Source: Agrostemma githago
Taxonomy: Eukaryota > Streptophyta > Magnoliopsida > Caryophyllales > Caryophyllaceae
Assembly: GCA_958450325.1 (NCBI GenBank)
Contig: OY288254.1
Span: 34,977,577-35,041,576 of the forward strand
Reading direction: 5' to 3'
DNA: 64,000 nt
The position numbers and the translations under genes are program-made. A model generated the notes under the pieces. The model ran no database searches, had not been told where the DNA came from, and was given only the letters and a program-made list of their open reading frames with translations. Shown here piece by piece: positions 11,459 to 22,545 of this stretch; position 1 is the stretch's first letter; every line of letters begins with the position of its first letter.

Positions 11459-12040
11459 GTATGTCTCTGACTTTAAACGATGTGTTGATCATAAGAATCT
11501 AAAGCTGCAAGGTTTAAAAATTCATTATTGCCATGTATTAATGGAGAGGTTACTACCAGTGTCATTGAAGCAGCTTCTACCACCGACGGTGTGAAATTCT
11601 TTAACTGAGATTTCTCAATTTTTCCGAGATTTGTGTTCTTCTACAGTATTAATTGAGAACATGACTCGGCTAGAGGAACAAATTCCACAGATACTCTGTA
11701 AACTTGAGATGATCTTCCCACTGTCCTTCTTTAACTCCATGGAGCACCTACCGGTGCACCTGCCCTATGAAGCTAAGGTTGGAGGACCTGTCCAATATAG
11801 ATGGATGTACCCATTCGAAAGGTACTTCTTCTGAAATTTACTTGCTCATATTTCGCCTGTAGGTTCCTTAATCATTTAAAGAAAAAAATTGGTAACAAGG
11901 CTAGGGTAGAGGGTTCTATTGGCAATGCCTATTTAACAGAGGAGATTGCGAATTTCTACTCCCTATACTTTGAGAAAGATGTCCATACTCGAACCAAGAA
12001 TCTAAATCTTGCGAAATCAGTGGTTATTGATCTTAACATA
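11459..12040 (+). pseudogene. TNP2-like CACTA transposase, DUF4218 portion
   Basis: Reads through the conserved DUF4218 region of plant TNP2-type transposases: GLKIHYCHVLMERLLP, then LEEQIPQILCKLEMIFP, MEHLPVHLPYEAKVGGP and YRWMYPFER. A TGA at 11592-11594 replaces an expected Trp after LLPPTV, which is a nonsense mutation. A 41-bp GT...AG segment (11822-11862) interrupts YPFER|FLNHLKKK exactly where the protein should continue, so it is a probable but very short intron. The gene then runs through GSIGNAYLTEEIANFY to the insertion of the small CACTA at 12041 and resumes at 14306. The catalytic transposase_21 part lay upstream and is missing. Confidence 0.87.
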
Positions 12041-13799
12041 CACTACAACAAATTACCACTTGCGCCACGAATTATGCCACGGTAATTTGTTATTCGTGGC
12101 TAATTTTTACCTAGCCACGGAAAAATTTTGATTCACTACCTAAGAAAAAAAATATGCCACGGGAACATTTTTTCCGTGGCTAAAATTCACTTGCGCCACG
12201 AATTTAATTAATGTCGTGGCCAATAATCACTCTTGCCACGAAAGTTGCCACACCCGTGGCAAAAATATATTTAGCCACGAATTTGTTCTGTGGCAAATAT
12301 TTTTTAGCCACGATGTAAGTAACTTTCATGGCAAAATTATTTTTAGCCACTGATGTAATAAACGCATGTGGCTAATATGGTTCTTCAAACTTTAATAAAT
12401 TGCTTTCAAGTTAAGCCAAATGTCAAATTTTGGTCTTAAAGCATTCATTAAAATTCGAAGTTATAGATAATATGAAAGTAAATAAAAATTTTAAATTTGA
12501 AAATATTTCATTACTCAAAAAAAATTTGTTATTTTTTTATTTAGATTTTAAAAAAATGTTTTTTTTTGTAAAACAAAATACAAATAAAGAAAATTTTGGT
12601 TGTCTAATTTGTTTATATTCAACTAATATAATTTTTGAAGTCATTGATTTCTCTTAATTTGACAATATGTTTAATTAAAATTATACAATCTTAAGTATGA
12701 CTTTTGAAAGAATGGATGACATTTAAATAACGTAATACGGAGTATATGCTAGCTAATATGCGGCGTACATAGCATATCAAGTAAAATTAAGTATGTGATT
12801 TATCATCCATCTTTGACGTGTCTAATATTATTTGAGAATCTTTTAGTTTTACCTCTTAACTAATTAGTTAATTTTTTCACATGTATTAAACCTCTTTTGA
12901 AGACAAAAAAAAACTTAAAAAGAAAGTGACCGAGCATGACTCGTAACCACAACTTTCGAGCGTTGTATTATTTTTTTTCAATTATTGATTTATTTTCTTA
13001 CAATATTTTCAGTGTGAAAAAAATCATTATTTTAACTCGTATTTAAGTATCGACCAATATTTTTTTTATGGAATTAACTTTGATTGCGAAAATAATGATT
13101 ATTTTTGTAAATTAATTGTTTTCAAGTTGTTTGGTTTGGAAGAAAGATTAATGTTTGAAAACATGTACCTAAGTTTAATAATCAGTCAAAATTAATTTTC
13201 AAAAAAAGAGGTATAATTGAGAAAAACAAATCATTAAGAAATACATGTAAGAAATTTTAATAATTAAGGACTACTGGTGAGTAACTATAAAATTAATTTA
13301 TCGTCAACTGTCTAATTCAATAACTATTCTGTAATATTATTTGGAAGATATTTTAAAAGTTGAATATAAAACATAATTAATTTAATGAAAAATAAAATTC
13401 GGGTAAAACTTCAAGTAGACAAGAGGAAACTCGATGATGATAAAAACTGATGAAATAAAATAACGACTGATAGTTCAAAGTACATAAAATATCTAATTAA
13501 GCCAATAACGAAAAGAAAAAACATAACGAAAAATCTAGCAATAAAAGAACGTGAAAAATAGAAATTAAAATACAAACATCGATAAATTAATGAAATCATG
13601 AGTTCGAAAGTCAATTTCGAAACTTGACTTTTTTTTTTGCGGAACAATTTTTTTAATCATAAATATTAAATCATTGGGAAAAAAACAATTAATTACTCAA
13701 AAGTAAATGTAGTTTGTGGAAAAAAAACATTTTAAAGGAATTCACACAATGATTATGTTAACAAAGTTCAAATTCATTTCTGGTAGTTGGCCATAAAAA

Positions 13800-13859
13800 C
13801 TCCACAGTTACTCGTGCTTGAGTGAGAGTAGTGTTAAGATGGGTGACCTCCTGGGAAGG
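13800..13859 (+). other. 5S rRNA-like fragment inside the small CACTA element
   Basis: Resembles the 3' half of plant 5S rRNA: CTCC..AGTTA..CGTGCTTG, then GAGAGTAGT, then GATGGGTGACCTCCTGGGAAG in the canonical order and spacing. This covers the internal promoter region (box A-like, intermediate element and box C-like) but not the 5' half. Differences such as GTGTTAAG for GTACTAGG show it is not a functional rDNA copy. It could come from captured 5S rDNA, a Cassandra-type TRIM LTR or a 5S-derived SINE. I compared it from memory of the 5S consensus. Confidence 0.75.
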
Positions 13860-13962
13860 CTCTTCGATGCGTGCGACTGGTGAAATTAAATGATATTGAA
13901 ATGACCCTGGGAAGGCTCTTCGATGCGTGCAACTGGTGAAATTAAATGATATTGAAATGACC
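13851..13962 (+). repeat. Two 56-bp tandem copies starting in the 5S-like tail
   Basis: CTGGGAAGGCTCTTCGATGC starts at 13851 and again at 13907. Each copy continues through GTGAAATTAAATGATATTG before the second or the flank begins. One internal difference is visible (GCGACTGG against GCAACTGG). The duplicated unit starts within the 5S-like homology and extends beyond it. Confidence 0.9.
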
Positions 13963-14305
13963 CAGCTATAAAGCTGGTAGCCGTTTCATATGTGACTACT
14001 CTAGAGGTAGATAATTCTTACGGTTATTAATTAATTAATTAATTATATATTTTCACCGGTATAAACGTTTCGTCACAAGTGTAATTAGCCACGGGATAAC
14101 CCGTGGCAAAAAGTTAATTCTAGCCACGGGAGACTCTGTGGCGATAAAATCAATACTAGCCACGGTTTTTTTTTTCCGTGGCTATTTGTTTGCCACAGCC
14201 ATTTGCGCCACGTATGGTTTTTCCGTGACAAAGTACTTTAGCCACGAAAATTTAGTACTTTTGCCACGAATTCAGCCGTGGCCCAAGTGCTCATTTGTAG
14301 TAGTG

Positions 14306-15254
14306 ATACCTGATTTCTTTCAAGTTAAGGACGAGGAAGGAAGATCTTCAGTTGTGGGTACTAGAATGTTGGATGAAAAAGAATACAATCGAGCTCACCT
14401 TTACCTACTGTCCAACTGTGAGATTTTAGAGCCTTATGAGAAGCAGTTTGTAGCCGAATTTGTCGTTGCAAACCCAAATGTGACTGTTGATGATGTTTGG
14501 GGTAAGCACGACGACAAGTTTCCTAAGTGGCTTAAAGAGCATGTAGTAGCCTTAGATATACAGGATGACTTAGCTTGGTTAAAAGTTTGGCCTACGGTCC
14601 TTTGCGTGAGGTTAGAACCTGGAACCGATATTCAGTAAATGGGTTCAATTTTCACACATTCGACTACGGGAGGAATAAGGCTACGTGTAATTTCGATGTG
14701 TCCGTTTGTTCTCTTGATGGTGAGGAGTACTACGGTATCTTGGAGGAAATATTCGAGCTTTGTTACGTTGGTAGCGAACGTGGGTACAGAACTGTGATGT
14801 TCAAGTGCGAGTGGAAAGACAACTCAGTTAGTGGTACAAAACTACATGAACGTTACAAGTTAGTTGAAGTTAACCACACTAGGAAGTACCCTTTGTACGA
14901 TCCATTTATACTAGCACATCAAGCGCACCAAGTGTACTTTGCCCCTTATCCGACCACTAAAAATGATAGAAATCAAGGTCAAGGGTGGGCAGTTTTCAAG
15001 ACAAAATCAAGGGGGCAAGTAGACAACACTCTTTTTCAGGAAGAAGTTGTGGCACGGGGTACGTGTTTATCTCCAAGCGATGAAAGCGTATTCTCAGATG
15101 AACACCAAACTGACGATGGCGATGAGGAAGATTCAGAGGATGACGGTGGTGCTCAGAACGATGACATCCTAATGGAAGATCGGGAGATGCTTGAGGAGGA
15201 CGACGGACAGGAGCAGGTTTATGAGGACTCTAATGCTGTTGAGGATAGCGATGC
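14306..15254 (+). pseudogene. TNP2-like CACTA transposase, DUF4216 portion and acidic tail
   Basis: Continues the transposase after the small CACTA insertion. The frame from 14309 reads through ARM-like LDEKEYNRAHLYLLSNCEI and FPKWLKEHV to about 14580. There a one-base deletion in the TTAAAAGTTTGG run shifts the frame, and the DUF4216 domain follows (SLAYGPLREVRTWNRYSVNG, FHTFDYGR, MFKCEWKDN, YDPFILAHQAHQVYF). The C-terminus is a long Asp/Glu tail (about 15060-15250), normal for this family. The chromovirus solo LTR splits it at GATGC (15250-15254). The last codons lie at 34931-35012. It is broken by the frameshift and the insertions. Confidence 0.87.
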
Positions 15255-15974
15255 TATAACACCCCTGATTTTTATAAATTAAATTAAATTAAAATTTTGT
15301 TCGTATTTTTATTTTTACGATTTAACTCGTATTTCATAAAGTTATTATAAAATGAATTTATCGTTTAATCGTTTCAAACTCCTAAAATCCTATTTGTCTC
15401 GGAAACTCTTCTTATATTTAAAACACATTTTGATTTTTGTTTTGATTTATTTTATACATTTAATTTAATTCTTTATCGAAAATCTATCTCGACGATTTAA
15501 AGTTCTAAATTCTTTTTATTTATTTTTATTTAAACTCGAATTTCTATTTTCGGCTCGAAGCTCATTTATATTAAGTTTCGTCAAAACATTTATTACATTT
15601 CCTCGATAAACCAATTTAATTCATTTTATCGAAGATTTATATTTCATCGGGAAATACTATTTCCTCGATAAACTTCATTTTCGTCTCGAATAATTATTTG
15701 TATTTCGAGAAATGTTTATTTACTCGTTTTTATTTAGCCGACCCAATTATTTTATTAATTCATTTTATTTCGGTTCGTTGATGTATACGTATCTTCTTCG
15801 AATTCGTGCCCTAATATTATCTACTATATTTTATTACTTCATTTTTTTTCTAGCATCAAATTCAACTCACTTTACCACCTCTTCATTCATGATTTTTCAC
15901 CGTTTCTTTTTCATCATTCACTCCCCCTTGCTTTCCCACTTTATTAAGTACAATCCCCCTATTCATCTTGTTTC

Positions 15975-16704
15975 TGAAGGAGTTATGTCCACTGTTCTAC
16001 GGATTAACGCGCTTAAGTCTATGTATCCGATATGCCTTGCTAGCGGTCGATGTCGGGTTGACATGTAAATAGGTTACGTGTCTGGTAGTCTTAAGTGGGC
16101 CCATTGGGTCACACACAATATGTACGGGATATTATTAATATATATCGATATATTAAATATATCGGGTCAGTAGTAATACGGACCCAGCTGCGTTGTCGGG
16201 TTATGGTAATTAGAGTTATACTAATAATCTAATTATGGTAATTAGAGTTATGGAAATAACCTAATTCTACCTTCTCATCTCCTATATAAGAAGGTTCATA
16301 TGATGAAACAAGATATGGAATTAAGAGTATTGACTCATAATATATATTCGTCTTATAAAGAGTTATAAGCGAGATATAGAGATAAGTTGTGAAACGGTCT
16401 CACGTACCTTTATACTAGCATATACGTCGCAGTTCTGTACCCGTGTGGATACCAAAGGAGGGATCACGTTTGGGGTGCTTTATTCTGTCCGTGGAGATTA
16501 TTTATTCTGTCCGTGGGAATTATCTATTCTATCTGTGAAGATTATTTATTCTGTCCGTGGAGATTATATATATTTCTGGGTTTATTATACTTCATATTAA
16601 TACGCTGTTCCGCTGCAAATAAGGTATAATTGTTATCCCTCTACTTTTGTCTTTTTGGTTAATACTCGTAACAGGTCCTTGGGTTTAAGGGTTGTAACCC
16701 TATA
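15975..16704 (+). repeat. Copia 5' LTR (730 bp)
   Basis: Same length as the 3' copy at 31148-31877, with about eight substitutions by eye (for example TTAACGCGC against TTAACCCGC, and the last bases CCCTATA against CCCTACA). Contains four 22-bp tandem units around TATTCTGTCCGTGG (16481-16568), also present in the 3' LTR at about 31654-31741, and a CTATATAAGAAGG promoter-like TATA stretch near 16283. Confidence 0.9.
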
Positions 16705-16705
16705 G

Positions 16706-16718
16706 TGGTATCAGAGCC
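16706..16718 (+). other. Copia primer-binding site
   Basis: TGGTATCAGAGCC lies one base inside the 5' LTR end. It is complementary to the 3' end of initiator methionine tRNA and is the standard minus-strand primer site of plant Copia and many Gypsy elements. Confidence 0.9.
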
Positions 16719-19700
16719 TCTGTTATGTAGTATTAATCAGATTGACGTGAATCTATGTCTCATAATTGGTTATGAGGGATTCCTCTCGCGTATTAATTTG
16801 ATTATATTTTTCCTCAAGAGAATTGTTCTAAGTACTTGACTTTATTATGCTTGCATGCAAATAAGTTGTTGTAAAGGAGGCAATAGGCGGACGTATGTAT
16901 ATTGTACTCACAAGTTTTGTTTTTGTCTCTACGTGCATACACTATATGATATTGTATGAATACTGCATAGGGTTGATTGTCTGTACGTGCCACATGTTGA
17001 TTAGTCGTTTCCCGTGATTATGATTACTTCGTATGAATATATGATATTTAGTAGTCGTATGTGACTCATAGTTATGGGGATTTTCGTTCAAGGTTAGGGT
17101 TCATCTTAATTTATGAATTTAAAATGTTAAATTCTAAAATTGATTCTTAAAATTAATTTAAGATCTAATATCGATTATGTTTTAATTTAATTTACCCTAA
17201 ATTGACCCACTATGATTCCAAATTTCGTTATTGACGATGAGACTAATTAGATTAGTCAAGACTCGATTGAAATTTGAAACATAAAATTATTAGAATTTAT
17301 TTTTGACGATGAGTCCTAATAAGATTAAGACAAGACCGGTTTTAATTATGGTGGAGACGGAACGAAACAAGGTCAACTCGGTCGGAACGGGTGTGACCCG
17401 TTTTAATTATGGTGGAGACGGAACGAAACAAGGTCAACTCGGTCGGAACGGGTGTGACTCGGTAGGCACGGGTGTGTCCCGGTCGGAACGGGATGACCCG
17501 GGCGGCAAATGTTTGACCAAGACGACACAATATTTATTCGGATGACAAGGTTGTGTGTTGATTATGAATCAAAATGGATTATACTTTTATTTTTCCGAAT
17601 CAATGAAAAATTAGTTTTCTAAATCGGTTAAATAATTTTGTGCATTTTAATTATCATGTTATCATAAATGGTCCGAAAAACTAGTTTCTCGAGTCCTAAT
17701 TGATTTTGATGAATTGTTCATCTATATGACAATTATAAGTTGCAGATCGATTGTGAATCGAGTTTTGAATATCCGTTCAATTTTCCCGGGTAGAGAATTG
17801 TTTTCGTAGTTGGAAAAATGAAAGGTATTGGTGAAATTGTTCAAACCAAATAGTAATTACGAATTGTGATATGATTACGAATCAAAATATGAGATCTTTT
17901 AACTTGTTTTATGCACAATTCACTAATAACAATTGAATAATTATGTCATATGATGCATCAATTTTATTGTTTAGACTTGTGACTTGTGTGCCTAGAACTG
18001 ATAGGTCTAGCAACATGTTTAAGACCCATAATGCATTAAATCCCTCACACAAATATTAAGTATTGTCTTTCCAGAATTGACCACTACAACAATTTCATAT
18101 CATTGGTTGAAGTGACTGCCTAAGCGGTGCTTTGCCGATGTGTGTGGACTGAGTAGGTGGGTAACGGTTACCCACAGGTTCAGTCTGGTTTGCTTAACAT
18201 TGCTATCAAGTCGGACTTGGGCTTTGAGGCAAATTGTTGGTGTCATATGATGACTAATTCCGACGAACCAAGAATTACATAGAGATGTAATTGACAAGTT
18301 TGTTGTCTACCTTCACTTTTGAAACTTGAGCAGTGAGCCCAAGTTCACTTGAGCGTCAAAAGGTTTAGGATCTTGGAATATTATGCAAACTTGAGGGTAG
18401 TTTTCATGATTTTATCTTAAAATTGTTTAAGATTATTAATATTAATTATCGTTTTACTTTGCATATAATTGTAGTTATTTAGTCACCATTATCACATTTA
18501 GTAAAGATGAGTTTGAATTGTTCAACCTCGTCGATTGGTATCTTGAGAATTGTTCTCAAAATTAGAGATACGGATTTTGTCCTTGTGAAGGATAAATCGG
18601 ATAGATTATTACCAATGCTAATGTACAGTATGGACTGTATAATTAGAGTCATGAAGATGACCATAAGTACCAAAATCAATTGTTTCAATAAAAGGAACAT
18701 TTCCCAATAAGTGAGAAAATGTTAAGGATGATCCAATAATCCATGTCATATGATGAGTGATTATCTTGATAATCAGGAAATATTGGATGCTTCTTTCTAA
18801 AGAATTACGAATTGAAATCGTTTCAATTAGTCCTAAGTTTAGGTCACTTTATTATGAATAAACATGATACTTAATAAGGTTTCTCACCTTTTTGCATGAG
18901 ATCTTAAAAGAAGATTGAACATTGTATCAAGAAGGCAAATAATACTAATGTTCTATGAGTTCATTAAGAAAATTGCTTGAGATAATGATTAATGAATCTA
19001 AGACGTTGGTTAAAGTAAGGGAAGCACAATCGTTGTCATACCCAAACTTATTCCCAAGTTTAGATTAGGTACGAAATTATTTATCATTAATATAATGACA
19101 AGCATATGACATTGGTAGATAGTTTCTAGAAATGTCTAGAAAATCTGCAAATCAATTATTGAAGTATGACTTCTGGTGTGTATGTTACTAGAGTAATTGT
19201 TACTTTCATTCTCCTATTTTGGTACAAGATACCAAATGCAACTATTACATTGTGGATGTGATGGCTCAAAGAGGGTGGAATAATGGTATATAAGTGAAGT
19301 GTTTTATGATGAAATGGACAAACGTTGTTGTTTCATATATAAAAGGAAAATCATTTAATTTTATCATAAAGCTGAATATTGGAATTGAATAATTGTTATT
19401 CTTGTACTAGTCATAAGCAAGAATATTGATTCTGTTTCATGTATGGGCATGAAAAGTTTTAATAAAAGTAGAACAATGGTTGTTCTATACCTTGCAAGAA
19501 TATTGGGTACAATAAGGCTAACCTGATTGTTGAGCTCTATATTCCTAGTAGTGAATGCTTTTATTTATAACATAACGACCAAAAGGTTCAAGTCCCTCGA
19601 CATGAGTTTTACCTATTATGGCATTGTCCTTAATCCATGAGACAAGAAACATAAGAATAAGTTTCATGATGATGAAATTATAAACCTTATTGATAAGGAT

Positions 19701-20127
19701 CAACTGAGGTAAATGGATCTTATTTAGATGGATAAATGACATTAGAAGTGACTCCTATTAATTGTAGTGGGAGGGTACTTAGACTTGTTGGATCACACAT
19801 ATACAGATACGTGTTAGTTTAACTAGTGATGTTGCAAAATGGGTAACACGTATGGTTTTGTTCATTTGATGAAATTGGAACTAAATGCTTTGAATTGTTC
19901 AAGGAAATTCAGATGAAAGTACAAGATCAACTTGATAAGTTGGTACGAGTCGTTCGATATGATTGAAACAGGGAGGAATTGAACTAAAAGATTGCGATCA
20001 TCTTAGAAGTAATGAAAAGTGTTTCAAACTACATCGAACCATATTTGATATGATTTGGTCTATGATGAGTCATGCAGATTTTATTGACGCTTTAGATAGT
20101 TATGCACTATAAAAGACTTTGTACAAT
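16719..20127 (+). mobile_element. Copia internal region, left part, no intact coding frame
   Basis: AT-rich sequence with stops in all frames on the plus strand. I cannot identify gag, protease or integrase motifs. Either the coding region is badly decayed or this was always a large non-coding derivative using the Copia termini. Two 61-bp tandem copies sit at 17340-17461. CATATGATG-type words recur (17948, 18245, 18750). Confidence 0.6.
17340..17461 (+). repeat. Two 61-bp tandem copies plus a degenerate third part
   Basis: TTTTAATTATGGTGGAGACG starts at 17340 and again at 17401, each followed by GGTCAACTCGGTCGGAACGG. After the second copy, shorter GGTCGGAACGGG-like units continue to about 17500. 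The block is much more GC-rich than its surroundings. It may be a minisatellite in the Copia leader or gag region. Confidence 0.9.
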
Positions 20128-22545
20128 TGTAGACACCCACATTTTGACCGCCAGGTGTCTATAGCAGTTTCCGACAAACACCCGATGATGATCGGACGCA
20201 AACGTGCTTTAAATACTCAGAAACGGGCTCAAAATCATTGGCATTTGGCTTGGGCTCATTATGGAGTACATATCTCACAAAACCAACCTCAAAATCAGGC
20301 CCAGTGGGTTGTTTCGAGTCAAATAAGACTAATTTGGGTCGATTCCGGCACCAGGGGTAAAACCGTCTTTTTACGACCGAGTCAAAACCCGTCAAAAATA
20401 TTTCCGAGTCACGTGAGTCAGCCGTGACACCTCACATGGCTGATTTGGACCCCAATCCTACGGGAAATCAGCTACACAAAATATTAAACAAATCCGTTTA
20501 AGGATGGAATTCGATCTCAAGCAGGAATCCTATCCGAAAACCGATTCAAACACCCGACCGAGCTAGGACACTCGGCCGAGCAACCCTCCACCAGCCGGTT
20601 CTCCCTTTCTTCTTTGACAAGAAAGCGGAATCCTCATTCCTTTCAACTTCTACGTTTCCTATCCCAAGCGGTAGTTCAAACTCTCCTAGCCAAGGTCGGG
20701 AATATCCCTATAAATAGCCCCTTGCACACAACACTTTTAGACATCAATTATCAATCAAATACACATCAATTATCATTCATTATCAATTAGCATCTACAAT
20801 CTACATTCATTATCAATCATCAATCATCTACAACATCAATTATTCCCATACACACACACATAAAATTTCGCATCGAGAAACCGATATTACAAACCCGAAG
20901 GAAACCGGCCCGATATCCGACACCCTTCACACGTCACGCCCAAACCAAGCCACCATAACTCACCGACATCCACTCGACGCTCTTGTGCCTAAGCCACGTC
21001 CCGACGAGCCCCGATCCGAGTAAACAGAAGCATGTAGGTTGAGGGTGTAACAAAACCCGATTTCTCTTCTTCTTCTCTCTTCCTCCTCGTCCGTCTTATT
21101 TTTTATGGGTCGGTCGTCGTTTATTTTATTTTCTAATATCGATACTATTAAAAACTATTTTCATACAACAACATTCTTAAAAATATGATATCGATTTTCT
21201 ATAATCGAATATTGTATCGAAAAGAATTATATTAAAATCTCGACGATATTAAAAATCGTTACATCTTTTTTTCGTTCAAATTCTTTTTTTACAAAACCCT
21301 TTTCTAAAAATCATTCCGAATACTCGATATCGATTTCATAATCGAATATCGGGTACAACGAATATCGAAAACATAAATCGAGTATAAATTAATTCATATT
21401 TGTACGCGATTTATCAAAATTAGCAATTTCGAACAAAAAAATAAAACCGGACAGACCCGCACGCGAGTCGCGCCATGCCCAGGCGACTCGCGCACGGGCC
21501 TGAAACCCGAGACGTTTTTTTAGCTTTTTTCGTTCGTTTTATTTCATTCTTCTACGAAGCGATTTCTAAATTTATATCTTTTCTAAAAACTATTCGAAGT
21601 ATTTGATATTGATTTCGTAGTCAATTATCGAATATAACGAATATCGAGAATATTAAGTCGAGTACGAATTATGCAATATTCGTACGCGATTTAATAAAAG
21701 CATCGAATTTTCAAAAAACCGCTTTCGAAATCAGCCCGACACGCGACTCGCCGGCATCCCGGGCGAGCCGCGCGGCCGGCTGCCACGACGCGCCTTTATC
21801 GTTTTTTTTATTATTTTTCGAACTTCGTTTTTTATACAAAACAGCGTTTTTAGCAATATTTTCCAAATTTCGAATAATATTTATTTTCTCAATCTCGTAT
21901 ATTTATTTGCTATATTATTATTTACAAATCGATACTAACTCGTTTGTTCATCTTTTGTAGCAAATTCATATCTTTTTCATCATTTGTTTTATTATACTAA
22001 AACGAATCTCACATGCTAAATTCAACTTTGACGTTAAATTTTTCATGCATTAAATCGATTTAGCAACCCGTTCAATTCCTCGCATGTTTAGGAAAACAAT
22101 GTTTGCATATCATTCATCGTATTACTAACACGCGTATTAAAAAATCATTCGATATCCTAGTAGAGGCCGCTAATGTGCGGGCGGGGTTGGGTGTTCTTAG
22201 TGAACTTCCCAACACGTACCCTCACCCCTTACTCAGAACCGTGGTTTCCAGATGTCCGAACCCATTGGCAACGAGAGTCATTCAATATACGATTAACCGC
22301 TCAAGTCGGCATCGGTATCGAACTGCAAAGGGACGAGCCCAATAAACTCTGACATCGGAAATGGGCCGTATTTTGTATACGGCCCACTACGACATAGAGT
22401 GGGCTCGAACGGTTCCGAATAACCATAAAATTCGGTGGCGACTCCAACTTCGATTTAAATTTCCATTTGACCATCTCATGGAGATTCATTCGCCTCCCCA
22501 AACCCGCGCGTGGCCGCGTCGGGGTGGACCTATGTCATGTCCACA
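20128..22545 (+). repeat. 5' LTR of the young Tat-like element
   Basis: 2418 bp. A TATAAATAG box lies at 20709-20717, so transcription should start about 30 bp later. An AT-rich CATCAATTATC-type repeat zone (20748-20845) follows, then the family landmark GCATGTAGGTTGAGGGTGT near 21030. About ten substitutions against the 3' LTR by eye, for example GGTTGTTTCG/GGTCGTTTCG and TTTCGCATCG/TTTAGCATCG. Confidence 0.94.

Larger units (their letters stand above)
12041..14305 (+). mobile_element. Non-autonomous CACTA element (2265 bp) inside the TNP2 gene
   Basis: Begins CACTACAACAAAT and ends ATTTGTAGTAGTG, giving imperfect CACTA terminal inverted repeats, with a 3-bp target duplication ATA at 12038-12040 and 14306-14308. 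The TNP2 reading frame continues across the empty site. Both ends carry dense subterminal GCCACGG/CCGTGGC words (12054-12370 and 14085-14285) in both orientations, the usual transposase-binding repeats of this superfamily. The AT-rich middle (12380-13790) has no coding capacity. A 5S rRNA-like piece and a tandem duplication lie at 13800-13962. It must have been mobilised by another element's transposase. Confidence 0.92.

Noticed and set aside
11016..11594. A 192-residue frame crossing the LTR/CACTA junction
   Set aside because: It is a chance fusion of LTR sequence with the DUF4218 fragment. Only the part after 11459 is real transposase.
13800..13962. A functional 5S rRNA gene
   Set aside because: The 5' half is missing and several conserved positions differ, so it is only a fragment.
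20119..20427. A 102-residue frame also present at 26368-26730 and partly at 47418
   Set aside because: It is LTR sequence upstream of the TATA box, repeated because the LTR is repeated. There is no protein similarity.
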